64,000 nucleotides of DNA, from assembly GCF_002104765.1 (NCBI RefSeq), contig NZ_NCXM01000017.1, forward strand, positions 1 to 64,000, given 5' to 3'. The DNA comes from Mycolicibacterium vulneris (GTDB lineage Bacteria > Actinomycetota > Actinomycetes > Mycobacteriales > Mycobacteriaceae). The notes below the pieces were generated by a model, which was not told where the DNA came from, did not search any database, and saw nothing but the letters and a program-made list of their open reading frames with translations. This document shows positions 36,449 to 44,037 of the stretch, piece after piece (position 1 is the stretch's first letter; every line of letters begins with the position of its first letter). Position numbers and translations under genes: made by a program.

Positions 36449-37588
36449 GTGGAACCCGGTGATCGCGGCGTCGAACGTCACGGTGACGAGCGGCCTGACG
36501 ACCCCGTGGAGCCCGCGCCGCCGCCGCCGCAATTCGGGGCGCTGAATCGGCGACGCGCGCTACTGGGCATCGGGGCGGTGGCGGGAGTCGCCGTGGTCGA
36601 CGTGGGCGGTTTCGGGTATGCCGGCGGTTGGCTGCGCCGCGGCGCGCTGACCCCGTCCAGGTTCACGGATCGCTTCGAGCGCGTCTACGGCCGGCATGAC
36701 GGTTTCCGGCGAAACCACGCCAAGGGCCTGAGCGCCACCGGAACGTTCGTCAGCAGCGGAGCGGCCGCGGCGATCTGCCGGGCCGCGGTCTTTCGGCGCG
36801 GCAGCGTGCCGCTGATCGGCCGGTTCTCGCTGTCCGGTGGGCTGCCCGACCAGCCCGACAAGCTCGATACCGTGCGCGGGCTGGGGTTGCTGTTCGACGG
36901 GCCCGACGGGCGGCAGTGGCGGACCGCGATGATCAACATCCCGGTCTTTCCGGACAGCACGCCCCACGGGTTCTACGACCGCTTGCTCGCATCCAAGCCG
37001 CTGCCGGGCACGGGCAAGCCCGACCCGCAGCAGATGGCGGCGTTCCTGCAGCGCCATCCCGAGACCGCCGCGGCCATGCGCATCATCAAGCAGGCACCGC
37101 CAACGGCGGGGTTCGCTGACAGCGCGTTCCACGGGCTGAACGCCTTCCGGTGCACCAACGGTGCCGGTGCGACGGTGCCGGTGCGCTGGTCCGCGATTCC
37201 ACAGCAAGGCGCCGTGACTGCCTCTCCGCCGGCCAAGGACTACCTGTTCGACGCCGTGATTCGCACCCTGGCGGGCACGTCACTGAGCTGGCGGCTGGTT
37301 GTCACCGTCGGCGAGCCGGGCGATCCGACCCACGACGCCACCAAACCCTGGCCGGCGGGGCGCCGGACGATCGACGCCGGCACCATCACCATCTCCGCGG
37401 TCCAGACGGAGGAGGCCGGCAACGCGCGCGACATCAACTTCGATCCCCTGGTGCTGCCCGACGGCATCGCGGCCTCCGACGACCCGCTGCTCGCGGCGCG
37501 GTCGGCCGTGTACGCCCGTTCATTCACCCGTCGCGCCGAGGAGCCCAAAACGGCGAGCGCTGTCGACGTCGAAGCGGTCCTGCAATGA
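36449..37588 (+). CDS. Catalase-related (SrpA-like) peroxidase with Tat-type membrane anchor
   Basis: A 379-aa heme protein. A twin-arginine-like signal (NRRRALLGIGAVAGVAVV, residues 33-50) precedes a catalase-fold domain with distal His90 in RRNHAKGL, RFSLSGGLPD, and proximal Tyr355 in RSAVYARSF. Minimal catalase-like proteins of this type usually act as organic peroxidases rather than true catalases. Downstream a cytochrome b561 gene overlaps as ATGA, suggesting an extracytoplasmic peroxidase fed with electrons across the membrane. GTG 36449 follows GGAAGGA; a longer frame from 36329 lacks support. Confidence 0.8.
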   Translation: MEPGDRGVERHGDERPDDPVEPAPPPPQFGALNRRRALLGIGAVAGVAVVDVGGFGYAGGWLRRGALTPSRFTDRFERVYGRHDGFRRNHAKGLSATGTFVSSGAAAAICRAAVFRRGSVPLIGRFSLSGGLPDQPDKLDTVRGLGLLFDGPDGRQWRTAMINIPVFPDSTPHGFYDRLLASKPLPGTGKPDPQQMAAFLQRHPETAAAMRIIKQAPPTAGFADSAFHGLNAFRCTNGAGATVPVRWSAIPQQGAVTASPPAKDYLFDAVIRTLAGTSLSWRLVVTVGEPGDPTHDATKPWPAGRRTIDAGTITISAVQTEEAGNARDINFDPLVLPDGIAASDDPLLAARSAVYARSFTRRAEEPKTASAVDVEAVLQ

Positions 37589-38157
37589 CGCCGGGCCCCG
37601 TCGCGGCGCGGTTCACTCTGCCGTCGCGCGTTCTGCATTGGCTGATGGCGCCGATGGTCATCGCGCAGTTGCTGATCGGCGTGACCATGGTCGCCTCGCT
37701 GAGCTACTACCCGCTGCTGCTGGCGATCCATCGGCCGCTGGGCCTGCTGATCCTCGCCTTCGCCCTGGTCCGGCTGGCGAATCGGCTCGCGCACCGGCCG
37801 CCGGCCTTCCTGGCCACCATGAGCAAGACCGAACGCCGCATCGCGACGTGGTCGGAATACCTGCTCTACGGGCTGCTGCTGGTGCAGCCCCTGACAGGGT
37901 GGGCCATGCTGTCGGCGGCGCGGTTCCCGATCACCCTGCTCGGGCCGGTCGCGCTGCCCGGCATCGCGCCGCGCAACATCGACATCTTCGCGGTGCTCCG
38001 GAAGTGCCATAACGACTTCGCGCTGCTGCTCTTCCTCGCGTTTACCGCCCATATGACGGCGGTACTCTTCCACACGCTCGTCTTGCGTGACCGGCTGCTG
38101 GACTGCATGGCGCTGTGGCGCACCAAGGCCGGCGCCGGGCAGCCAGACCGGGCCTGA
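37585..38157 (+). CDS. Cytochrome b561 (membrane di-heme electron carrier)
   Basis: A 190-aa protein with four membrane spans and heme-ligand histidines in RVLHWLMAP, AIHRPLGL, KCHNDFALL and AHMTAVLFH. This is the bacterial cytochrome b561 fold, which carries electrons across the membrane. It starts inside the stop codon of the catalase-related peroxidase gene (ATGA), so the two form a couple; the likely role is to donate electrons to that peroxidase. Direction and donor are not shown by sequence. Confidence 0.88.
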   Translation: MTPGPVAARFTLPSRVLHWLMAPMVIAQLLIGVTMVASLSYYPLLLAIHRPLGLLILAFALVRLANRLAHRPPAFLATMSKTERRIATWSEYLLYGLLLVQPLTGWAMLSAARFPITLLGPVALPGIAPRNIDIFAVLRKCHNDFALLLFLAFTAHMTAVLFHTLVLRDRLLDCMALWRTKAGAGQPDRA

Positions 38158-38208
38158 GACCCAAATCGCAGTCCGACGACCTGCCTGCTAGGCCTCGAAG
38201 TGGCCGAA

Positions 38209-38214
38209 TATGAT
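38209..38214 (+). promoter_or_regulatory. -10 box for the aldolase gene
   Basis: TATGAT, a near-perfect mycobacterial -10 box, about 80 nt before the aldolase start. No good -35 element is visible. Confidence 0.4.
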
Positions 38215-38294
38215 CGGCACGATTCAGACTTGAGCGCGCGGGCACGGACCGGCGTGCGGTGCCCATGAGGGCCACGAGGAACTGGGAGAGTTCA

Positions 38295-39188
38295 ATGTCG
38301 AACCAGCAGCAAGCGGAACGGATGACGTCGGGCAAGGGATTCATCGCGGCCCTCGACCAGAGCGGCGGTTCGACGCCCAAGGCGCTGCGCCTCTACGGCA
38401 TCGAGGACAACGCCTATTCCTCCGAGAAGGAGATGTTCGACCTCATTCACCAGATGCGGTCCCGGATCATCACGTCCCCGGTGTTCACCGGCGACCGCGT
38501 GCTGGCGGCGATCCTGTTCGAGCAGACCATGGACCGCGAGATCGCGGGCAAGCCGTCGACCACCTACCTGTGGGAGACCAAGGGCGTGGTGCCTTTCCTC
38601 AAGATCGACAAGGGTCTGGCCGACGCGTCCGACGACGTCCAGCTGATGAAGCCCATCCCCGGCCTCGACGAGCTGCTGGACCGGGCCGCCGGCCTGGGTG
38701 TCTTCGGCACCAAGGAGCGGTCGGTGATCGGCGGTGCCAACCCCAAGGGCATCGCGGCCGTGGTCGCCCAGCAGTTCGAGCTGGGGCACCAAGTGCTCTC
38801 GCACGGTCTGGTGCCCATCATCGAGCCCGAGGTCACCATCTCGATCTCGGACAAGGCCGAGGCCGAGGGCATCCTGCGCGACGAGATCACCAAGCAACTC
38901 GACGCCGTGCCCGAGGGCCAGCGCGTCATGCTCAAGGTGAGCCTGCCCACCGAGGTCAACTTCTACCGCCCGCTGATCGAGCACCCGAAGGTGATGCGGG
39001 TGGTCGCTCTGTCCGGCGGTTACTCCCGCGAGGAGGCCAACAAGTTGCTGGCCAAGAACACCGGGTTGATCGCCAGCTTCAGCCGGGCCCTGACCGAGGG
39101 GCTGACCGCCGACCAGTCCGACGAGCAGTTCAACGCCACGCTGGACAAGGCGATCCAGTCGATCTACGAGGCATCCGTCGCCGGCTGA
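38295..39188 (+). CDS. fda: Fructose-bisphosphate aldolase class I
   Basis: A 297-aa class I (Schiff-base) aldolase. Landmarks are GFIAALDQSGGSTPKAL near the N-terminus, VPFLKIDKGL, LVPIIEPEV and MLKVSLP, where lysines line the active site. It cleaves fructose-1,6-bisphosphate to triose phosphates in glycolysis without metal, complementing the class II Fba found in mycobacteria. The ATG at 38295 follows GGGAGAG; an upstream start at 38259 is less likely. Monocistronic; ends one base from the convergent DUF190 gene. Confidence 0.92.
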   Translation: MSNQQQAERMTSGKGFIAALDQSGGSTPKALRLYGIEDNAYSSEKEMFDLIHQMRSRIITSPVFTGDRVLAAILFEQTMDREIAGKPSTTYLWETKGVVPFLKIDKGLADASDDVQLMKPIPGLDELLDRAAGLGVFGTKERSVIGGANPKGIAAVVAQQFELGHQVLSHGLVPIIEPEVTISISDKAEAEGILRDEITKQLDAVPEGQRVMLKVSLPTEVNFYRPLIEHPKVMRVVALSGGYSREEANKLLAKNTGLIASFSRALTEGLTADQSDEQFNATLDKAIQSIYEASVAG

Positions 39189-39189
39189 G

Positions 39190-40266
39190 TTAGTAGCGGT
39201 GCTGGGCCATGCGCGGCGGCCCGGCGTCGCCGTCGCCTTCGTCGGAAACCAGAGCGGGCACCATCTCGCTGGTCACCAGGCCCTCCTCTCGGGTCAATTC
39301 GTCGATGAGGGCGAAGGATTCGGCGATGTTGGCCGGGGTGTCGATCACGATGGTGACGACGGGAACCCGGCGGGTGAGCGAAAACAAGCCGTCACCGTGG
39401 GGCGGGTGATCGCCGTGAAAGCCCCAGACGCCGCGCAGCACGGTCGCGCCGTCCGCGGTTTTTGCCTGGTGCAGCCGCTGGACGATCGCGCGGTGAATCG
39501 GTGCACCATCGTGGTGCGCCGCCTCGGAGGTGTAGATCGTCAACTTCTGCCACAGCGGCAGGCCGTGTTCGTCGAACCCGGGCAGCGCATGCGGTCGTTC
39601 GAGTAATTCACCGTCGCGCTTGCACACGCGGACCCGTTCGAGGGTGAACATCGGCCTGTGGAGCAACCCGCCAAGTTCCGGCAACACTCGACCGATGTGC
39701 TCGCCGGAACCGACGGCGACGATCATCATCGGAACGTCGGCGTTGCGCCCAAAGAAGCTGGCGCGCTGGCGTTCTCCGTGCGCGACACCGTCCACCCCGA
39801 GCAGCACCGTGGCGCCGGCGAGACCGCGCCGGTGCATCAGAGCGCACAGGGCGATGTAGGCGGGTGAGCCGTTGACGCGTTGCTTGCGGCCGACGTAGAT
39901 CGTCAGCTTGACCGCGTCGCGCAGATCCTCGGGCAGCTGTGGGGTCCCGATGTGCTCGCGGAGCAGCCGAGCGCGCTCCAGGGTGACCAGACCGCGCTGC
40001 TTCACCGACAGCACCGGGTCGAGCAGCGCCTCGATCTTCGCTCGCGTGTCGACCGCGATGATCGCCACCGGCGGATCCTCCGACAACGTCAGGGACTCGT
40101 CGGTGCGCAGATAGTGACCCGTGCCGAACCCACCGATGCCGCGCAGCAGGACACCGCACGCGATGCGGTGCTGTGCATACAAGCCGAGCAGGACATCGGA
40201 GACAAAGCTGTCCCCGGTCCGCCTACGCTCGGCCAAATAGGTGGTGAGCTTCAGGCAATCGTCCAT
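39190..40266 (-). CDS. Triple DUF190 (PII-like) domain protein
   Basis: A 358-aa protein with three tandem DUF190 domains, each starting with a KLTIY-type strand: LKLTTYLAERRRTGDSFVSD (about 5-105), VKLTIYVGRKQRVNGSPAYI (about 118-215) and QKLTIYTSEAAHHDGAPIHR (about 240-335). DUF190 is a PII-signal-protein-like fold normally found as one or two domains; it may bind nucleotides and is often linked to fluoride exporters (CrcB), though no crcB is visible here. In a three-domain protein the pseudo-trimer of PII could form within one chain (inference). Confidence 0.85.
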   Translation of the reverse strand: MDDCLKLTTYLAERRRTGDSFVSDVLLGLYAQHRIACGVLLRGIGGFGTGHYLRTDESLTLSEDPPVAIIAVDTRAKIEALLDPVLSVKQRGLVTLERARLLREHIGTPQLPEDLRDAVKLTIYVGRKQRVNGSPAYIALCALMHRRGLAGATVLLGVDGVAHGERQRASFFGRNADVPMMIVAVGSGEHIGRVLPELGGLLHRPMFTLERVRVCKRDGELLERPHALPGFDEHGLPLWQKLTIYTSEAAHHDGAPIHRAIVQRLHQAKTADGATVLRGVWGFHGDHPPHGDGLFSLTRRVPVVTIVIDTPANIAESFALIDELTREEGLVTSEMVPALVSDEGDGDAGPPRMAQHRY

Positions 40267-40344
40267 CGCCGCTCCCGTCGCCTCTCGGCGAGCCTACCCG
40301 CTCGCAGACACCAAGCGCCGCAGCGGTGTTCGTCGCGACCGACG

Positions 40345-41517
40345 TCAGCGCAGCTGTTCGGTCGGCACCCCGTAACGGTCCTGGTAGGCGCTCACCCGCT
40401 CGCGCACCTCGACGGCGTCCAGCCCGGTATCCGACCAGGTGTACCGGCCGCGCCCGCCATCCGAGGGATGGGACGCCAGGAAGTCGCGCATCTTCTGCTC
40501 GGCATCGGGCCGCAGCTCGCGGTCCAACCGTTCGTAAATGTCTTTGATCGCGGTCCACGGATCCTTCATGAAATCCGCGAATTGCACGTCGATCAGCCGG
40601 CCCGCGGGCACCGCGCCGCTGTCCCGCAGGGTCATCTCGCGCTCCAGGCCGACGACGATCTCCTCGTAGGACTGGGCCGCGCATTCGCTGATGCTGGATT
40701 CGTCGCTGCACATCCGGCGCAGGTGGTGGGTCAGCGCGGCGATCGACGATATGACGTTGAGCGGATCGCGGTGGGTCTGCACGATCAGCGCGTCGGGGTA
40801 TTCGGCCAGCAGCGCATCCAGCTGCCACAGGTGCGCCGGCGATTTCAACAACCACTGGCCGGGCACGCCAGACTGCAAGTGCTGCAGAAAGATTCGGTGG
40901 AATCGATAGGCGCCCGCGTGGTCGGCCTCATACATCAGCCACCGGTAGTAACTCGGCAGCCGATACTGCACCGAGAAGATCATGCTGACGAACTCGGCGG
41001 CCGTGATGCGCACGCACTCCTGACCGACCAGAGCGCCCATCGGATGAAAGGCCAGAAAGCCGGGCATGATCTGCTCGGAAAGGTCGATGCTGGCCTGGGT
41101 TTGGGCGATCCGGGGATCGGTGTGATAGGTCTCGGGCCGTGGCACCGGACACGGCTCGTCGACCTCCCAGGTCAGCGGTGCGCGCAGCTCCGGATCCTGG
41201 GCGAGCAGGTCGTAGAGGATCGTGGTGCCGGTGCGCGGCTGGCCGACGATGAAGATCGGCGCCTTGATCTTCTCGGCCGCGATCTCGGGATGTTTTTTGC
41301 GCCAAGCGATTACACCGAGCCGGTTCTTCAGAGCCCGCATGAGGTCGAGGTGAGCGATCTCGACGCCGATATCGGATAGCCGCGCGTCGTTGATCAGCCC
41401 GTCCGTGACCCGGTGCAACCCGGACCGCCAACCCTCGTCGCCGAAGTCGTCGCTGCCGACTTCCTCGCAGGCGGCGGCGATCAGCCGTTCGGGGGCGAAT
41501 CGGTCCTGCAATGTCAT
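40345..41517 (-). CDS. Sulfotransferase family protein
   Basis: A 390-aa sulfotransferase. The PAPS 5'-phosphosulfate loop is IFIVGQPRTGTT (residues 88-99), and the 3'-phosphate motif is in VQTHRDPLNVISSIA. LLKSPAHLWQLDALLAEYPDAL is typical of mycobacterial and actinobacterial members. It transfers sulfate from PAPS to an unknown acceptor, possibly a lipid. Its ATG overlaps the stop of the DUF1214 gene (ATGA), so the two are an operon, probably repressed by the divergent TetR at 42674. The longer open frame to 41970 is an antisense-like extension and is excluded. Confidence 0.87.
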   Translation of the reverse strand: MTLQDRFAPERLIAAACEEVGSDDFGDEGWRSGLHRVTDGLINDARLSDIGVEIAHLDLMRALKNRLGVIAWRKKHPEIAAEKIKAPIFIVGQPRTGTTILYDLLAQDPELRAPLTWEVDEPCPVPRPETYHTDPRIAQTQASIDLSEQIMPGFLAFHPMGALVGQECVRITAAEFVSMIFSVQYRLPSYYRWLMYEADHAGAYRFHRIFLQHLQSGVPGQWLLKSPAHLWQLDALLAEYPDALIVQTHRDPLNVISSIAALTHHLRRMCSDESSISECAAQSYEEIVVGLEREMTLRDSGAVPAGRLIDVQFADFMKDPWTAIKDIYERLDRELRPDAEQKMRDFLASHPSDGGRGRYTWSDTGLDAVEVRERVSAYQDRYGVPTEQLR

Positions 41518-42611
41518 GTCCGCTCCCGTGCTTCGCGCACCGACACGGCGACCTCGGGCGGGCTCGGATTGTCCAGCCAGCGCAGGACGATGAAGCCGCG
41601 ATGTCGGCCACCGGTGTCGAGCCAATGGCCAAACCCGAAGTCTTGCGCGGAGATTGCGATCCGCACCCGTCCGTCGGCATCGGGCTGTACGCCGCGGTTC
41701 GTCACCGAGCTGCGCCGGCGACGCGGCTCCAGGCATTCGTGCCAGATGCTTTCCAGCGTGACGTTCCAGTACCGGGTGTCGGGCGGCGTGATGTCGAGGA
41801 CGAGGGCCTGGCCGGGTTCGAGCCGGAAGGTGCCCATCATGTACAGGTTGTCCGGCGTGGTGTCGGCCGCACCCAGATCGGCCGCTTGCGCCGTCAGCAA
41901 GGTGTTCGGCGTTTGCAGGAGTTCGGGCTTGATGGTGCGGTGCAGGGTCGCAAGCTTCATCAGCGACCACGCCATCGCGGTGAACTGGTCGGCGAGCTCG
42001 TCATCGGTCAGCACCGCCACCGGGCTTGGGTCCAGCGCCTCGATGCGCAGCGCGGCCAACTCCTCGCTCGCCCGGTCGCCGATGTATTCGCGGACGACCA
42101 CCGACGAGGCGTCGTTGGGGATCTTCACCCACTGGGCATCGGCCAGATCGGACGGCTCGTCGGCCGAGAGCACCAGCGCGAATTCCCCCGAACTGAGCGC
42201 GAGGTCGACGTCGCTGACATAACCGGCCATCCGCCGTGGGGTGAGTCCGGTGCCGGCCAGGATCTGGAACCCGAGGTAGGCGCTGGTACCGCGGGATCCG
42301 GTGATCCGGTAGCGGCGGTCGCCGCGAATCATCGCCAGGTAGTAGTTGCCGTCGGGGTTGGGACCCCCGATCATCCGGTTCTCCGAGCACATATCGAAGA
42401 ACGACGGCCGCTCGGGGTCGGACTCGACGGTCATCTGCGCACACAGCGACGATACCCGGGCGAGCACGCGCAGACCCTCGGCCAGTTCGCGCTCCGACTC
42501 GGCGTCCTCGGTCACGATTTTGGTGACGTCACTCAGCATCTGCTGGACGAACTGCCACGCGGCGCGCGCTTTCGGGGCCGGCGGATCGGCCGAATCGGGG
42601 ATCTGAGACAT
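41514..42611 (-). CDS. DUF1214 domain protein
   Basis: A 365-aa protein with the DUF1214 domain in its C-terminal half (GTFRLEPGQALVLDITPPDT, RYWNVTLESIWHEC, RGFIVLRWLDNP). Such proteins occur beside sulfotransferases and dehydrogenases in mycobacteria but have no assigned activity. First gene of a two-gene operon with the sulfotransferase. A perfect palindrome (TGAGAC-ATC-GTCTCA) spans its start codon, so a repressor bound there would block both transcription and initiation. No signal peptide. Confidence 0.82.
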   Translation of the reverse strand: MSQIPDSADPPAPKARAAWQFVQQMLSDVTKIVTEDAESERELAEGLRVLARVSSLCAQMTVESDPERPSFFDMCSENRMIGGPNPDGNYYLAMIRGDRRYRITGSRGTSAYLGFQILAGTGLTPRRMAGYVSDVDLALSSGEFALVLSADEPSDLADAQWVKIPNDASSVVVREYIGDRASEELAALRIEALDPSPVAVLTDDELADQFTAMAWSLMKLATLHRTIKPELLQTPNTLLTAQAADLGAADTTPDNLYMMGTFRLEPGQALVLDITPPDTRYWNVTLESIWHECLEPRRRRSSVTNRGVQPDADGRVRIAISAQDFGFGHWLDTGGRHRGFIVLRWLDNPSPPEVAVSVREARERT

Positions 42612-42636
42612 CGTCTCATGATAAGACTATGTCTTA
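42604..42636. promoter_or_regulatory. Twin palindromic operator between DUF1214 and TetR genes
   Basis: Two perfect 15-bp palindromes with the same half-site: TGAGAC-ATC-GTCTCA (42604-42618) and TAAGAC-TAT-GTCTTA (42622-42636), centres 18 bp apart. One covers the DUF1214 start codon. They lie in the shared promoter region of the divergent DUF1214/sulfotransferase operon and the TetR gene, so they are very probably the operator of that TetR. Confidence 0.65.
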
Positions 42637-42673
42637 CGGTTTCATGTCGATTCGCGAGAAACAGGGGTGGGAC

Positions 42674-43270
42674 ATGTCTGGTGCCGCGTCCGCGACGCCA
42701 TCGCTGGCCGAGCGCAAGCGGGCGGCGACGCGTCAGCGCATCGCCACGGCCGCGGCCGAGCTGGTCGCCAGCCGCGGCCTGGCCGGGGCCACCGTCGATC
42801 GCATCGCCGACACCGCCGACATCGGCCGGGCGACGTTCTTCCGTTATTTCAACTCCAAGGAAGACGCCGTCGCCGAGGGCATGAACGCCCACTGGCTGGA
42901 CCGGATCACCGCGGCGCTGGCCGCCCAGCCGCCACAGCTGACCGCCATCGAGGCGGTGACCGGCGCGTTTGGTGAGCTCGGCCGCGGCTCCGCCGAGATC
43001 GAGACGCAGATCCGTGAATTGGCCACGCTGACAAGGTCATCCGAGACGCTGGACGCGTGGACACTGCACATCTATGTGCGCTACGAGCTGGCGATCGCCG
43101 AACTCATCGCACCGCGGATGCCCGGACTGACCGCGCAGGACCCGCGCCCGCGACTGATCGGCGCGCTGACCATGGCGGCGGTGCGCATCGCGCTCGACGA
43201 CTGGCTGAGCCACGGGGGCTCCTTGCCCGACCGGGTGAGTCAGGGCCTGGCCGCGCTCACGGTCGGCTGA
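42674..43270 (+). CDS. TetR family regulator of the sulfotransferase operon
   Basis: A 198-aa TetR protein. The helix-turn-helix lies at about residues 16-60 (ATRQRIATAAAELVASRG, VDRIADTADIGRATFFRYFN). Upstream ATGs at 42629 and 42644 are in frame, but 42629 lies inside an operator palindrome; ATG 42674 follows GGGGTGGG and gives the usual short N-terminus, so it is chosen. It is divergent from the DUF1214/sulfotransferase pair with twin palindromes between, the usual layout of a TetR autorepressor and its target. Confidence 0.87.
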   Translation: MSGAASATPSLAERKRAATRQRIATAAAELVASRGLAGATVDRIADTADIGRATFFRYFNSKEDAVAEGMNAHWLDRITAALAAQPPQLTAIEAVTGAFGELGRGSAEIETQIRELATLTRSSETLDAWTLHIYVRYELAIAELIAPRMPGLTAQDPRPRLIGALTMAAVRIALDDWLSHGGSLPDRVSQGLAALTVG

Positions 43271-43275
43271 ACCGC

Positions 43276-43872
43276 TCAGCTTCCAATGAGGGCTGCCACG
43301 ATGAGCCGGGTGGTCCGTTCGGCGCGCCGGCGCGAGTAGGGCTGCGCGCCGGACAGGATCGGGTACACCACCCCTCCGACGATGGCGTCCGCCGCCGATT
43401 CGGCGGTGGCCTCGTCGATGCCGTCGGCCAGCAGCCGGGCCCGCACGCTGTCATGCAGCGGTGCACTGAATCCGGCGCGCAGTTTGACGGCGGTGTCCTC
43501 ATGTTCCATGCAGGCGACCGTCAGCGTTCGCAGCATGGCCGAACCCCGCGGCGTCGTCAGGCTGGCGAACAGCTTGCCGACCCAGCCGACCAGGTCGGCA
43601 CTGACGTTGCCGGTGTGGTTGACCGACGCCAGCAGCTTGTCGGCGTCTTCGAGCATCACATCGGCGACCAGCGCCGGGCGGGTGGGCCACCACCGGTAGA
43701 TGGTCTGCTTGCCCACCCCGGCGCGCGCGGCGACCGCCTCGATGGTCAGCCCATCGAACCCACGCTCGAGCAGCAGTTCGCGCGTCGCGGTGACGATCGC
43801 CGTGCGGGACTTCTCGCTGCGCCTCCTCGGCGAGCCCGCTGGCGCGTTCACCCCGCTCAGATCGGTTGGCAT
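43276..43872 (-). CDS. TetR family regulator, divergent from the acyl-CoA dehydrogenase operon
   Basis: A 198-aa TetR protein with helix-turn-helix at about residues 25-65 (IVTATRELLLERG, IEAVAARAGVGKQTIYRWWP). The WWPTRPALVADV continuation is common to the KQTIYRWW subgroup. It is divergent from the fused acyl-CoA dehydrogenase gene and separated from it by a palindrome (43959-43984). The same core recurs upstream of the acyl-CoA synthetase gene, so it is the best candidate to control both. Converges with the other TetR gene with 5 nt between stops. Confidence 0.88.
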   Translation of the reverse strand: MPTDLSGVNAPAGSPRRRSEKSRTAIVTATRELLLERGFDGLTIEAVAARAGVGKQTIYRWWPTRPALVADVMLEDADKLLASVNHTGNVSADLVGWVGKLFASLTTPRGSAMLRTLTVACMEHEDTAVKLRAGFSAPLHDSVRARLLADGIDEATAESAADAIVGGVVYPILSGAQPYSRRRAERTTRLIVAALIGS

Positions 43873-43950
43873 CTGGTGGTCCTCGCTTCTGCGAACTCAG
43901 ATCGAAAGCCGGGTGATCGGACGCGCTTTACATATCCTGACTCGCGCCGG

Positions 43951-43984
43951 TAATGTTCCACAAGACGAGACGGTCCGTCTTGTG
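43951..43984. promoter_or_regulatory. Promoter -10 plus TetR operator of the acyl-CoA dehydrogenase operon
   Basis: TAATGT (43951-43956, plus strand) is followed at 43959-43984 by the palindrome CACAAGACG-AGACGGTC-CGTCTTGTG; an inner AGACG-GTC-CGTCT is also symmetric. Its 19-nt core (43963-43981) recurs exactly at 58270-58288. Confidence 0.6.
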
Positions 43985-44037
43985 ACGAAAGGATAGCAGT
44001 CCGTGCGGCCCACGCCAGTTATCTCTCGGCCGTCCTC

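Noticed and set aside
39880..41379. 499-codon plus-strand frame over DUF190 and sulfotransferase genes
   Set aside because: Antisense to two genes with recognisable motifs; reading frame openness is a GC effect.
41511..42884. 457-codon plus-strand frame over the DUF1214 and TetR genes
   Set aside because: Antisense to DUF1214 and out of frame with the TetR gene; no motif.
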